Assembly (NCBI GenBank): GCA_034104265.1
Contig: JAXEEE010000144.1
Coordinates: forward strand, 1-64,000
Direction: 5' to 3'
From: UBA11524 sp034104265
GTDB taxonomy: Bacteria > Bacillota > Clostridia > Christensenellales > Aristaeellaceae
DNA: 64,000 bases
Shown: piece by piece, positions 53,496-61,963 of the stretch
How the letters are laid out: each line of letters opens with the position of its first letter
Position numbering within the stretch: position 1 is the stretch's first letter
Translations under genes and position numbers: made by a program
The notes under the pieces: model-generated
The model's input: the letters and a program-made list of their open reading frames with translations, nothing else
What the model was told of the DNA's origin: nothing
The model's database searches: none

Positions 53496-55040
53496 TCACG
53501 TGGCTGCGGCTTCCTTCTCCCGCCGCCAGATCACCACGCCCTGGCCCACCTTCGGCTCGCTCTTCAGGCTGGGGTTGAGGTTCTGCACCTCCCTGACCGG
53601 CACACGGTAGCGGCGGGCAATGTCCCACAGGGTTTCGCCGGGCTGGGTGAAGTACAGGATGATCCCGCCAGGCATTTCCTCCGCCGGGGTGCAGGCCGCG
53701 TCCGTCACCAGCCGGGCCTCCCGGGTGCGTACGCCGGAGGCTTGCAGGTGCATGATGTACTTCATCTCCACCCTGTCGGAGGTCACGGCGTTCACATCCA
53801 CGTCGGTCATGGTCAGGGCGATAAAGTCCTCCTCCCCCGTCTGGGCCGCGAAGGTCATGCGGAAGGGCTCCTCCATGCGCACGGTTACCGGCGCGGGGGA
53901 ATCATCCGTCATGTACAGCAGCGTCACCTCCAGCATACCCTCCACGTTCAGCCGCCCGCCAATGCGCTCCCGGCCGGTCAGCACCGGGGAAGCAAAGCCG
54001 CACAACATGCCCCGCACCGCCGGGGAGCCCTCCGGCAGCATGAGCATGGCCTTGCCGCTCTCCGCCGCCTGGCAGAAGCCGTCGTCCACCCGGCAGGATA
54101 CAGTTTGCGCCGTCAGGGTCAGCGCGTCGCCGGAGATGGTGTAGGCGTCGTCCAGTACGGTCAGCTCCTCCCGGCGGTCCGCCCGGCCCTCCATGCCCAG
54201 CAGCACCTCCGCCCGCAAGGTGCGCTCGCCGTCCTCGCCATCCTGGCTGACCACCGCCACGTCCCGGACGGTCACGCGGCCCTCCAGCTGCTCGCCGTCC
54301 TCGCCGGTCAGCTCCACCGCGCAGTCGAAGGGCATGGTGTGCCGGGTGACGACAACGGGCTTGCCCGGCATGCCGGAGGCATGAACCACCTCCAGGTTCA
54401 CCTGGCCCGTCATGCCGATGCGCCCCAGGCCGCCTGTCACGTCGGTCAGCTGCGCCGTGGCGGTACCGTAGAGGGTGTCGCGGATCTTCAGCCCCTCGGG
54501 CAGGGCGAATTCCTCCCGCAGCAGCGACTCCCCCGCGCCCTCGGCCACGGTGCGCTTCACGGTCAGCTGCCGGGTGGACATTTCCAGCCCCTCCACCCCG
54601 GCCATGCCCGTCAGCGCCTCCACGGGCTGCTGGGTCATGGCCCGGCCGAACAGGCGCACAATCGCCTTCATGGTCAGCCTGCCGCCGGATACGTTGGCCT
54701 CCACATGCTCCACCCGGGCCTCCGCCCGGCAGCGGCAGCGGGGCGCAACCCCCGGCATATCCATGATATGGGTGAAGTCCGCCGTGGCCTCCAGGGCGTT
54801 GACCTTCCCCGGATCCCCCTGGGTGTACAGGGCGTGGAAGGCCACCTTGCCGCTGACGGACACCTTGTCCTGCAGCGCCTCCACCGCCTCCGCCACGGCC
54901 ATGCCCCCGGCGTGGAGCACCCGCGCTTCCTCCCGCAATCCCCCGGGAAGGGTCATTTCCCCCTCCACCACCGCCTGGCTCTCGCCCTGGGCGGCCAGGC
55001 GTTCCAGCTGTACGCTTTCCTTGAGCAATCGCATATCCAT
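53496..55040 (-). CDS. SPOCS/LysM (SipL-like) protein
   Basis: A 514-residue protein with repeated DUF3794/SPOCS modules (for example GEMTLPGGLREEARVLHAGG...VSGKVAFHALYTQ; EEFALPEGLKIRDTLYGTATAQLTDV) and a C-terminal LysM domain of about 45 residues (YFTQPGETLWDIARRYRVPVREVQNLNPSL). This layout matches SipL of Clostridium, which tethers the spore basement protein SpoIVA to the forespore membrane; Bacillus SafA and SpoVID share parts of it. ATG 55040 follows AAGGGGG. No other sporulation gene lies in the window. Similar proteins are also kept in some non-sporulating relatives, so it is suggestive rather than proof of sporulation. Confidence 0.85.
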   Translation of the reverse strand: MDMRLLKESVQLERLAAQGESQAVVEGEMTLPGGLREEARVLHAGGMAVAEAVEALQDKVSVSGKVAFHALYTQGDPGKVNALEATADFTHIMDMPGVAPRCRCRAEARVEHVEANVSGGRLTMKAIVRLFGRAMTQQPVEALTGMAGVEGLEMSTRQLTVKRTVAEGAGESLLREEFALPEGLKIRDTLYGTATAQLTDVTGGLGRIGMTGQVNLEVVHASGMPGKPVVVTRHTMPFDCAVELTGEDGEQLEGRVTVRDVAVVSQDGEDGERTLRAEVLLGMEGRADRREELTVLDDAYTISGDALTLTAQTVSCRVDDGFCQAAESGKAMLMLPEGSPAVRGMLCGFASPVLTGRERIGGRLNVEGMLEVTLLYMTDDSPAPVTVRMEEPFRMTFAAQTGEEDFIALTMTDVDVNAVTSDRVEMKYIMHLQASGVRTREARLVTDAACTPAEEMPGGIILYFTQPGETLWDIARRYRVPVREVQNLNPSLKSEPKVGQGVVIWRREKEAAAT

Positions 55041-55160
55041 GGCGTGTCCCCCTTCCGTCTGCCAAAGGCTATGCGGCCTCCCGCGGTGATAGAACCCCTT
55101 TCCACCCCGGGCGGATATATGGTATACTATGCCTATCCATTTCAAAAGGGGGCCTGCGCC

Positions 55161-56261
55161 ATGCCATTCCGCCTGATCCGTGCCGACCTGACCCAACTGC
55201 GCGTGGACGCCATCGTCAACGCCGCCAACAACCGCCTGCAGCAGGGCGGCGGCGTGTGCGGGGCGATTTTCCGCGCCGCGGGAGAAGCGCAGCTGCAATC
55301 CGCCTGCGACCGCATCGGCCATTGCGAAACGGGGCAATCCGTGATCACCCCGGGCTTCGCGCTGCCCGCGAAATACGTCATCCACACGGTGGGCCCGGTG
55401 TGGCAGGGCGGCCAGGCCAACGAGGAAGCGCTGCTGCGCTCCTGCTACCTGTCCGCGCTGACCCTGGCGGCGGAGCATCAGCTGACCTCCGTGGCCTTCC
55501 CGCTGATCTCCGCCGGGATCTACGGCTATCCCCGGCAGGAGGCCATCCGCGTGGCGGCGGAGGCCATCGGCTCCTTCCTCACCCGGGAGGACGCCCCCGA
55601 CCTGGACGTGACCCTGGCGCTGTTCGACCGCTGCAGCTACCGGGAGGGCAGCACGCTCTACGGGCGCATCGCCTCCTACCTGGACGAGAACAGCCCCGCC
55701 TATCAGCACTATACCGCTGAGTCCCGCACCCGCCGCCGTGAGGAGGCGCTGTGGAACTTCCCGCAGGCGGATGCCATGCCCCCGATGCAGGCCCCGGCTC
55801 CCGAAGATATGCAGGAAGCTGCTGCCCCGCCCTGCGCGTCGAAGTCCGCACCGTCGGCGCACATGTCCGACGAGGAGCTGGCCCGGCGGCTGAAGCGCTG
55901 GTCGGGCGACCGCTTCCGCCGGGAGGAGACCTTCTCCCAGTGCCTGCTGCGTCTCATCGACGCCTCCGGGGAGAAGGACTCCACCATCTACAAGCGGGCC
56001 AATGTGGATCGCCGCCTGTTCTCCAAGATTCGCTCCAACCCCCACTATCAGCCGGGCAAGCCCACGGTGCTGGCCTTCTGCCTGGCGCTGCACCTTTCCC
56101 GGGAGGACGCGGACATGCTCCTGCGCAAGGCGGGCTACGCCCTGACCCGCTCCAGCCGCCTGGATCTGACGGTGGAATACTGCCTGAATCACGGCGTGTA
56201 CGACGTGCACCAGATCAACGTGGCCCTCTTCGAGCTGGACCTGCCGGGCCTGGGCGCGTGA
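55161..56261 (+). CDS. Macro-domain protein with helical C-terminal extension
   Basis: A 366-residue protein. Residues 1-175 are a macro domain of the ADP-ribose/O-acetyl-ADP-ribose hydrolase type: VDAIVNAANNRLQQGGGVCGAIFRAAG and PLISAGIYGYPRQEAIRVA. A proline/alanine-rich linker follows, then about 110 residues (ETFSQCLLRLIDASGEKDSTIYKRANVDRRLFSKIRSN...HLSREDADMLLRKAGYALT) that look like an all-helical XRE-like domain seen C-terminal to macro domains in Firmicutes. It may remove ADP-ribose or sense its derivatives. ATG 55161 follows AAAGGGGG; a TGG-TATACT -10 lies about 30 bases upstream. It opens a run of stress-type genes. Confidence 0.9.
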   Translation: MPFRLIRADLTQLRVDAIVNAANNRLQQGGGVCGAIFRAAGEAQLQSACDRIGHCETGQSVITPGFALPAKYVIHTVGPVWQGGQANEEALLRSCYLSALTLAAEHQLTSVAFPLISAGIYGYPRQEAIRVAAEAIGSFLTREDAPDLDVTLALFDRCSYREGSTLYGRIASYLDENSPAYQHYTAESRTRRREEALWNFPQADAMPPMQAPAPEDMQEAAAPPCASKSAPSAHMSDEELARRLKRWSGDRFRREETFSQCLLRLIDASGEKDSTIYKRANVDRRLFSKIRSNPHYQPGKPTVLAFCLALHLSREDADMLLRKAGYALTRSSRLDLTVEYCLNHGVYDVHQINVALFELDLPGLGA

Positions 56262-56339
56262 AAGTGTCGCATGGCAGGCGACCTTTTGGCCTTCGCCGGG
56301 TGGTATACTCATGCCATCAAATGAAGGAGGTCACAAACC

Positions 56340-56993
56340 ATGCGCAATGATCTGACTGAACTGGTCTTCATCCTGGACCGCTCCGGCTCCATGCACGGGC
56401 TGGAAAAGGACACCATCGGGGGCTTCAACAGCGTACTGGAGCGCAACAAGGCCCTGCCCGGGGACGCCAACATCACCACCATCCTCTTCGATCACCGCTA
56501 CACCATCCTGCACGACCGGCAGCCCATCCGCTCCGTCGCGCCCATCACCGAGCGGGACTACTCCCCCGCCGGCATGACCGCCCTGCTGGACGCTGTGGGC
56601 CGGGCCATCTGCAAGATTGACAACGTGATGGCCCACACCGCCGAGGACTACCGGGCGGGCAAGGTGCAGTTCGTCATCATCACCGACGGGCTGGAGAACG
56701 CCAGCAAGGAATACAGCGCCCAGCGGGTGAAGCAGATGATCCGCGACCGGCAGGACAAGGACGGCTGGGACTTCCTCTTCCTGGGGGCGAACATGGACGC
56801 CATTGCCGTGGCCGAGGACATGGGCATCCATGCCGACAGGGCTGTCACCGCCATGGCGGACGCCCCGGGCGTGTCCCTGCAGTACGACGCCATTGCCGAC
56901 GCCAACGTCAGCTTCCGCCAGACCCGGGAACGCTCCGCCTCCTGGAAGCGCCGGGTGGAGCTGGACACTGCCTCCCGTGGCCCCCGCCGGTAA
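56340..56993 (+). CDS. vWA-domain protein
   Basis: A 217-residue von Willebrand factor A protein, cytoplasmic (no signal). The MIDAS metal site reads DRSGS (D13, S15, S17), with the threonine in PAGMTALLDAVG and aspartate in IITDGLEN. It starts after GGAGG. The family mediates metal-dependent protein contacts; TerY-like vWA proteins occur in tellurite/stress gene clusters, which fits the nearby TelA and XpaC genes. The C-terminus is basic and probably disordered. Confidence 0.92.
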   Translation: MRNDLTELVFILDRSGSMHGLEKDTIGGFNSVLERNKALPGDANITTILFDHRYTILHDRQPIRSVAPITERDYSPAGMTALLDAVGRAICKIDNVMAHTAEDYRAGKVQFVIITDGLENASKEYSAQRVKQMIRDRQDKDGWDFLFLGANMDAIAVAEDMGIHADRAVTAMADAPGVSLQYDAIADANVSFRQTRERSASWKRRVELDTASRGPRR

Positions 56994-57006
56994 TCAGCCG
57001 CCATCC

Positions 57007-57050
57007 ACGCCGCCGCACCCTCGTTCCGGGTGCGGCGGCGTATTGTTTTC
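57007..57050 (+). terminator. Terminator of the vWA gene
   Basis: ACGCCGCCGCACCC (57007-57020) pairs with GGGTGCGGCGGCGT (57028-57041), followed by ATTGTTTTC. Confidence 0.88.
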
Positions 57051-57076
57051 CCAGCGCATCCTCATGAAATTCTCAC

Positions 57077-57105
57077 TTTCCATGGGCCTGGGGGTGTGCT
57101 ATAAT
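57077..57105 (+). promoter_or_regulatory. Promoter of the XpaC-TelA operon
   Basis: TTTCCA (57077-57082), 17 bases, TATAAT (57100-57105) preceded by TGTGC. A leader of about 145 bases without a clear gene precedes the start codon. Confidence 0.8.
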
Positions 57106-57257
57106 GATAGACGAATCGTCGGATTCAGCGCATGGCAGGATGCCTTCGGGCGGGAAAACGTATTTTTGCGCAGGGACGTCTTGCGCACATTTTCTCTTTC
57201 CTGTACCATGGATGCTGTCAAGCCCAAAGAACCATCTGATAGATCGAAGGAGTCGCC

Positions 57258-58091
57258 ATGAAGAAGTCCGTCAGGAAGGATCAGAAGAAGCGCAAGGGCC
57301 GCAAGGCCGGTATCATCGCCGCGGGCGTCACGGTTGTTCTGTACGCCCTGCTGTTCCCGCTGTACCGCATCGCGGATTTTGTCATCTGCGGTCTGCTGGC
57401 GCTGCTGGCGGGCAAGGTCATCGGCGCCATGGGCGAGGGGCTTGACCTGACCACCCACAACAAGCAGGATCAGAAGGCTCAGCCCAAGCCCGTGGAGGAG
57501 CTGCCCCTCTCCGGCAACGGCGAGGCCGACGCGGTCATCGCCAAGGGGCAGGAGATGCTCCACACCATCCGCGCCGAGAACGATGCCATCACCGACGAGG
57601 TGCTCTCCGGGCAGATGGACGAATTGGAGCGGCTGTGCGTGCAGATCTTCACCACCGTGGCGGAAAAGCCCCACAAGGCCCCGCAGATCCGCAAGTTCAT
57701 GAATTATTACCTGCCCACCACCCTGAAGATGCTGGCCTCCTACCGCACCATGAACGACCGGGGCGTCTCCGTCACCGACATGACCGAGGCCCGGGCCACC
57801 ACCATCCGCGGCATGGGCATGGTGCTCACCGCCTGCCAGAAGCAGCTGGACAATCTCTACAAGGACACCATGCTGGACGTGTCCACGGACATCGACGTGC
57901 TGGAGCAGATGCTCAAGCGCGACGGCTATGCCGACGGCGGCCTGGGCCAGGTTCCCGCTGGGGCGGGCAAGGCTTCCGCCACCGCCGCTGCCCAGCAGAT
58001 GAACGACACTGGCGCGCCCGTGCTCCGCACCCCCGGCGCGGGCAAGGACGACGACTTCGTGTCCTTTTACAGCCAGGATCGCAAGAACTGA
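57258..58091 (+). CDS. XpaC-like protein
   Basis: A 277-residue protein of the XpaC family (annotated in Bacillus as 5-bromo-4-chloroindolyl phosphate hydrolysis protein; true role unknown). A very basic N-terminus is followed by two hydrophobic segments (GIIAAGVTVVLYALLFPLYRIADFVICGLLALLAGKVIGAM), then a helical domain (IRKFMNYYLPTTLKMLASYRTM; ACQKQLDNLYKDTMLDVSTDIDVLEQMLKRDG). It is paired with telA, 39 bases on, an arrangement common in Firmicutes. ATG follows GAAGGAG. Confidence 0.9.
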   Translation: MKKSVRKDQKKRKGRKAGIIAAGVTVVLYALLFPLYRIADFVICGLLALLAGKVIGAMGEGLDLTTHNKQDQKAQPKPVEELPLSGNGEADAVIAKGQEMLHTIRAENDAITDEVLSGQMDELERLCVQIFTTVAEKPHKAPQIRKFMNYYLPTTLKMLASYRTMNDRGVSVTDMTEARATTIRGMGMVLTACQKQLDNLYKDTMLDVSTDIDVLEQMLKRDGYADGGLGQVPAGAGKASATAAAQQMNDTGAPVLRTPGAGKDDDFVSFYSQDRKN

Positions 58092-58130
58092 TACAACGCG
58101 TATGATGGAAGATAGAAGGAGGATCACCCC

Positions 58131-59300
58131 ATGAGCGAGCAGAACCGTACCCCCATGCTTTCCCTGACCCCTGAAATGCCCGAGCCTGCCGCGCCTTCCG
58201 CCGACCAGGCCCGCTCCATCCAGGAGCAGCCCGCTCCCGCCCCCGCGGCTGAGCGTGCCCCCCGCCTGGATGACAGCCAGTTGACCCCCGCTGAGCGCAA
58301 GGCCATTGAGGCCTTCCTGGAGAAGCTGGATGTGACCAACCCTGACCACGTGCTGCTCTTCGGCGCGGACGCGCAGAAGAAGATCGCCGATTTCTCCGAC
58401 ACCGCCCTGGAGGCCGTCAAGACCCAGGACACGGGCGAGGTGGGCGACATGCTGGTGAACCTGGTGGGCGAGCTGCAGGGCTTTGAGGCCGACGCGGAGG
58501 AACCCAAGGGTCTGCGCAAGCTGTTCAGCAATTCCGAGAGCCGCATCACCAAGATGAAGGCCCGCTACACCAAGGTCAGCGGCAATGTGGAGAACATCGC
58601 CAACTCCCTGGAGAGCTACCAGGCCCAGCTGCTCAAGGACGTGGCCATGTTCGACCGGCTCTACGACCAGAACAGCGAGTATTTCCGCCAGCTGACGCTG
58701 TACATCATCGCCGGCGACGAGAAGCTTGCCCGGGTTCGCGAGGGCGAGCTGGCCGAGCTGCGCCGCAAGGCTGAGGCTTCCGGCGACGCCATGGACGCTC
58801 AGAAGGCCAACGACCTGGCCGCCCAGTGCGACCGCTTTGAAAAGAAGCTCCACGACCTGAAGCTGACCCGTCAGGTATCCATGCAGATGGCCCCGCAGAT
58901 CCGCCTGCTGCAGAACAACGACAGCCTGCTGGTGGAGCGCATCCAGTCCACCCTGAGCAACACCCTCCCCCTGTGGAAGAGCCAGATGGTGCTGGCCCTG
59001 GGCCTGCACAACAGCCAGCAGGCCCTCAAGGCCCAGACCGCCGTCACCAACATGACCAACGAGCTGCTGAAGAAGAATGCCGAGACCCTCAAGATGGGCA
59101 CCATCGAGACCGCCAAGGAGGCCGAGCGCGGCATCATCGACATCGAGACGCTGATCCAGACCAACCAGAGCCTCATCGACACCATCAACGAAGTCATGAA
59201 CATCCAGCGGGACGGCCACGCCAAGCGCATTGAGGCGGAAAAGACCCTCTACCGCATGGAGGGCGAGCTGAAGCAGAAGCTTCTGCAGACCAACCTGTAA
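58131..59300 (+). CDS. telA: TelA-family toxic anion resistance protein
   Basis: A 389-residue soluble, mostly helical protein of the TelA/KlaA family. After a Pro/Ala-rich start come family patterns such as VGDMLVNLVGELQGFEADAEEPKGLRKLFSNSESRITKMKARYTKVSGNVENIANSLE and LPLWKSQMVLALGLHNSQQALKAQTAVTNMTNELLKKNAE. The family was named for plasmid-borne tellurite resistance, but chromosomal members with XpaC are thought to act in envelope or general stress. No TerC/TerD-type genes are adjacent. Confidence 0.93.
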   Translation: MSEQNRTPMLSLTPEMPEPAAPSADQARSIQEQPAPAPAAERAPRLDDSQLTPAERKAIEAFLEKLDVTNPDHVLLFGADAQKKIADFSDTALEAVKTQDTGEVGDMLVNLVGELQGFEADAEEPKGLRKLFSNSESRITKMKARYTKVSGNVENIANSLESYQAQLLKDVAMFDRLYDQNSEYFRQLTLYIIAGDEKLARVREGELAELRRKAEASGDAMDAQKANDLAAQCDRFEKKLHDLKLTRQVSMQMAPQIRLLQNNDSLLVERIQSTLSNTLPLWKSQMVLALGLHNSQQALKAQTAVTNMTNELLKKNAETLKMGTIETAKEAERGIIDIETLIQTNQSLIDTINEVMNIQRDGHAKRIEAEKTLYRMEGELKQKLLQTNL

Positions 59301-59326
59301 TGCTCCCGGAGGCGAGCTGATCCCCC

Positions 59327-59791
59327 ATGAAACGTACTCTTCTCCCCCTGCTGCTGGCCCTGTGTCTGCTGCTGACCGGCTGCGGCGGCTCCACCCAGGC
59401 CGCCGCCTATACCGATGACGCGATCATGGCCCGCAAGGGCGACTGGTACACCATGAACGACTGGCAGCACAGTTTGTCGGACAACACCCTGAACTGCAGC
59501 ATGAAGGGCTCCACCGGCACGCTGACCGTATGGAGCATGGAGGCAACAGCCGACACGCCCGTCACCATCGACTGCACGCTGACGGTGACCGCCGGGCGGG
59601 CGAAGCTTGCGCACATCGCCCCGGACGGCACGGTGACCACCCTGCTGGAGGTCTCCTCGGACGCCGAGGTGACCACCTCCACCCTGCGCTTCACAGCCCT
59701 GCCCGGGGACAACCGGGTGAAGCTGGTCATGGCGGAGTCCACCAGCCTGGACATGGCCCTGAGCTTCGACCAGGGAACGCTGCGCAATTAA
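59327..59791 (+). CDS. Small lipoprotein of unknown function
   Basis: A 154-residue protein with a clear lipobox (CLLLTGCGG), so it should be attached to the outer membrane face of the cell. The mature part is a predicted beta-sandwich (TLTVWSMEATADTPVTIDCTLTVTAGRAKLAHIAPDGTV; LRFTALPGDNRVKLVMAES). No named family is recognised. It lies 26 bases behind telA and 34 before the LemA-like gene, likely in one transcript. Confidence 0.82.
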   Translation: MKRTLLPLLLALCLLLTGCGGSTQAAAYTDDAIMARKGDWYTMNDWQHSLSDNTLNCSMKGSTGTLTVWSMEATADTPVTIDCTLTVTAGRAKLAHIAPDGTVTTLLEVSSDAEVTTSTLRFTALPGDNRVKLVMAESTSLDMALSFDQGTLRN

Positions 59792-59825
59792 CCGACCGCT
59801 CACGACAAGCCCCGGAGGCTTTCTG

Positions 59826-60362
59826 ATGAAAAATACACTGACGACCATCCTTTGCATCCTGTGCGCTATTGTGCTGGCAGCGGGCGCGGTATGCCTGGGA
59901 GCCTACCGCGGCTGGAGCCGCGAGCGGGATGAGGCGCTCCACACCGTATCCGCCGACGGCGAGCTGGCCTCCGCCCTGGAGGAGCGTGCCATGGACGCGG
60001 CCAACCTGATCGTGGTGGCGTCCCGGCATCTGCCGGAGGGCGACGCGAACCTGACGGCCCTGAAGGAGATCCGCGCGGTGCTGACGGATGCATCCGCCAC
60101 CGCCGCCGACAAGACACGGGCCGACGGGCAGCTCACCGCTCTGGCGGAAAAGCTGGCCGCGTCCCTGCCCCTTCTGGACAGCGTGCAGGGCAGCGCCCGG
60201 GATCAGGTGTACATTTCCACCCTGACCCGCACCCTTGCCCAGGGCACGGATTCCGCCGCTGCCTACGCCGCCGCGGCGCAGCGCTTCAACGACAGGCTGG
60301 CTTCCTCCCTGACGGGCAGGCTGGCCATGCTGCTGGGGGTTGAACCCCTGGCGGTACAGTAA
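59826..60362 (+). CDS. LemA-like membrane protein
   Basis: A 178-residue protein with one N-terminal helix (TTILCILCAIVLAAGAVCLGAY) and a helical extracytoplasmic domain. The region AAAAQRFNDRLASSLTGRLAMLLGVEPL matches the conserved end of LemA proteins (YN..., G.LA...GF.P), and it is followed at once by a TPM-domain gene, the usual LemA partner. It is somewhat shorter and more diverged than typical LemA. The family's role is uncertain (envelope stress or membrane quality control). Confidence 0.78.
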   Translation: MKNTLTTILCILCAIVLAAGAVCLGAYRGWSRERDEALHTVSADGELASALEERAMDAANLIVVASRHLPEGDANLTALKEIRAVLTDASATAADKTRADGQLTALAEKLAASLPLLDSVQGSARDQVYISTLTRTLAQGTDSAAAYAAAAQRFNDRLASSLTGRLAMLLGVEPLAVQ

Positions 60363-60375
60363 AGGAGGCGGCGAC

Positions 60376-61191
60376 ATGAAGTATCTTCTTCGCGTTTTCG
60401 TCTGCCTTGCGCTGGCCTTCATGCTGCTTGCATCCACCGCGCTGGCCGCGCCCCGCTACCCTGCCAGCCAGGGCAGCGTCACCGACGCCGCCGCCGTACT
60501 GAACGCCTCGGTGGTCACCGACCTGACCAAGGCCTCCGAGCGGCTGCAGAAGGCCGCCGGTGTGACCCTGACCGTGGCCACGGTGGACTTCCTGGACGGC
60601 GCGTCCCTGCAGAGCTACGGCGAGGGCCTGCGCGCTGCCTGGGGCCTGGGGGACGAGGATCTGCTGCTGCTCCTGTGCGTGGGCGAGGACAAGTTCGGCC
60701 TGTTCCCCGGCGATGACGTGACCGACCGCCTGCCCTCCGCCACCCAGCAGAAGCTGCTCAGCGCGTACCTGGAAGGCCCCTTCCTCCGCCAGGACTACGA
60801 TGGGGCGGTACGGGCCTTTGTCCCTGCGCTGATCACGGAATGCGCCAAGGCATGGCGCACGGAGGTGGATCTGTCCGGGCTGCTGGGCACCCCCACGGCC
60901 ACCGCTGCGCCCCTGAGCGTGGAGGACTGGCTGACGCGCCGGGGTGACGAGCCCGAGGCCACCGAATCCCCCGCCCGCCGGGTCACCGAGGAGGACGAGG
61001 ACTCCGGCCTGAGCCTGGGCAAGGTGATCCTGACGGTGTTCCTGCTGATGATTATCTTCGGCAACCGGGGCCATCGCCGCGGGCGCGGGCGCGGACGGTG
61101 GGACGACCGCCGCGGCTGCGGATGCGGCTGCATGCCCTTCAGCTCCATCCTGGCTGCGCTGGGACTGTGGAAGCTGTGGGACCACGACTGA
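60376..61191 (+). CDS. TPM-domain membrane protein
   Basis: A 271-residue protein: signal peptide (MKYLLRVFVCLALAFMLLASTALA), TPM domain (VTDAAAVLNASVVTDLTKASERLQKAAGVTLTVATVDFLDG; LLLLCVGEDKFGLFPGDDV), a low-complexity linker, one C-terminal helix (LGKVILTVFLLMIIFGN), and a tail rich in Arg and Gly with the cysteine run CGCGC. TPM proteins (TPM phosphatase/YgcG family) pair with LemA. The cysteine cluster after the basic tail is odd and could bind metal. ATG 60376 follows AAAGGAGG. Confidence 0.88.
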   Translation: MKYLLRVFVCLALAFMLLASTALAAPRYPASQGSVTDAAAVLNASVVTDLTKASERLQKAAGVTLTVATVDFLDGASLQSYGEGLRAAWGLGDEDLLLLLCVGEDKFGLFPGDDVTDRLPSATQQKLLSAYLEGPFLRQDYDGAVRAFVPALITECAKAWRTEVDLSGLLGTPTATAAPLSVEDWLTRRGDEPEATESPARRVTEEDEDSGLSLGKVILTVFLLMIIFGNRGHRRGRGRGRWDDRRGCGCGCMPFSSILAALGLWKLWDHD

Positions 61192-61297
61192 TTTTCCCGC
61201 CCGGCAGGCATGCAATATGGCCTGCCGGGCTCCCGTTGTGTCCGCGGGAGTCTTTTCCCGCCGGGAATCGTTCTACTCATGGAAGGAGGCGCGCGTC

Positions 61298-61963
61298 ATG
61301 CGGGTCATTGGTCTGACCGGCGGCATTGCCTGCGGCAAGAGCAACGTCAGCGACACGCTGCGTCAGCTTGGCGCAGTGATCATCGACGGGGACGTGCTGT
61401 CCCGGGCGCTGACACAGCCCGGGGGCGAGGCGCTGCCCGCCATCCGCGAGGCTTTCGGCGACGGGGTGTTTCATCCCGACGGCACGCTTGACCGCCGGGC
61501 GCTGGGCGCGGTGGTCTTTGGCGATGACGAAAAGCGCGCCGCCCTGGACGGCATCATGCAGCCCATGCTGCGCAAGCTGATCCTCCGCCGCATGGACGAG
61601 GCCCGGCAGCGCGGCGCGGCCCTGTGCGTGCTGGACATGCCCCTGCTCTATGAGGCGGGGCTGGACGCATTGTGCCAGCGGGTGTGGTGCGTGTACATCC
61701 CCCGGGAGACGCAGATCGAACGGCTGATGGCGCGGGACGGCTTCACCCGGGAGGAGGCCGAGGCCCGGCTGCGCAGCCAGCTTCCCGCCCTGGAAAAAGC
61801 CCGGCGGGCGCAGGTGGTCATTGACACCAGCGGCTCTATCGGCTACACTAAAGCCATGATCCCGCCCCTGTACGCCCAGGAGCTTGGGCTCAGCGACGTC
61901 CCTGACGAAGGAGGACCCCATGGAGAATCCCCAGACGCCCATCCAGCGCCATCGGCGCGCTGA
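61298..61963 (+). CDS. coaE: Dephospho-CoA kinase
   Basis: A 221-residue kinase catalysing the last step of coenzyme A synthesis. P-loop GGIACGKS (8-15) follows MRVIGLT; other motifs are GAVIIDGDVLSRALTQPGGEAL, LRRMDEARQRGAALCVLDMPLLYEAGLDAL and RLMARDGFTREEAEARLRSQ. The start at 61298 has GGAAGGAGG upstream. The last 20 residues lie inside the next gene (44-base overlap) and extend beyond the usual length. Confidence 0.95.
   Translation: MRVIGLTGGIACGKSNVSDTLRQLGAVIIDGDVLSRALTQPGGEALPAIREAFGDGVFHPDGTLDRRALGAVVFGDDEKRAALDGIMQPMLRKLILRRMDEARQRGAALCVLDMPLLYEAGLDALCQRVWCVYIPRETQIERLMARDGFTREEAEARLRSQLPALEKARRAQVVIDTSGSIGYTKAMIPPLYAQELGLSDVPDEGGPHGESPDAHPAPSAR

Noticed and set aside
53151..55160. 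Plus-strand extension upstream of the macro-domain gene
   Set aside because: It is antisense to the SPOCS/LysM gene and shows only arginine/histidine-rich shadow sequence; the ribosome site at 55147-55152 sets the real start.
53496..56312. A 938-codon minus-strand frame spanning the macro-domain gene and the SPOCS/LysM gene
   Set aside because: Only the part after ATG 55040 looks like protein; upstream it is antisense to the macro-domain gene and crosses its promoter.
55161..59300. Tellurite resistance operon
   Set aside because: Only TelA and a TerY-like vWA protein point that way; no terB/C/D/Z or other resistance genes are present.
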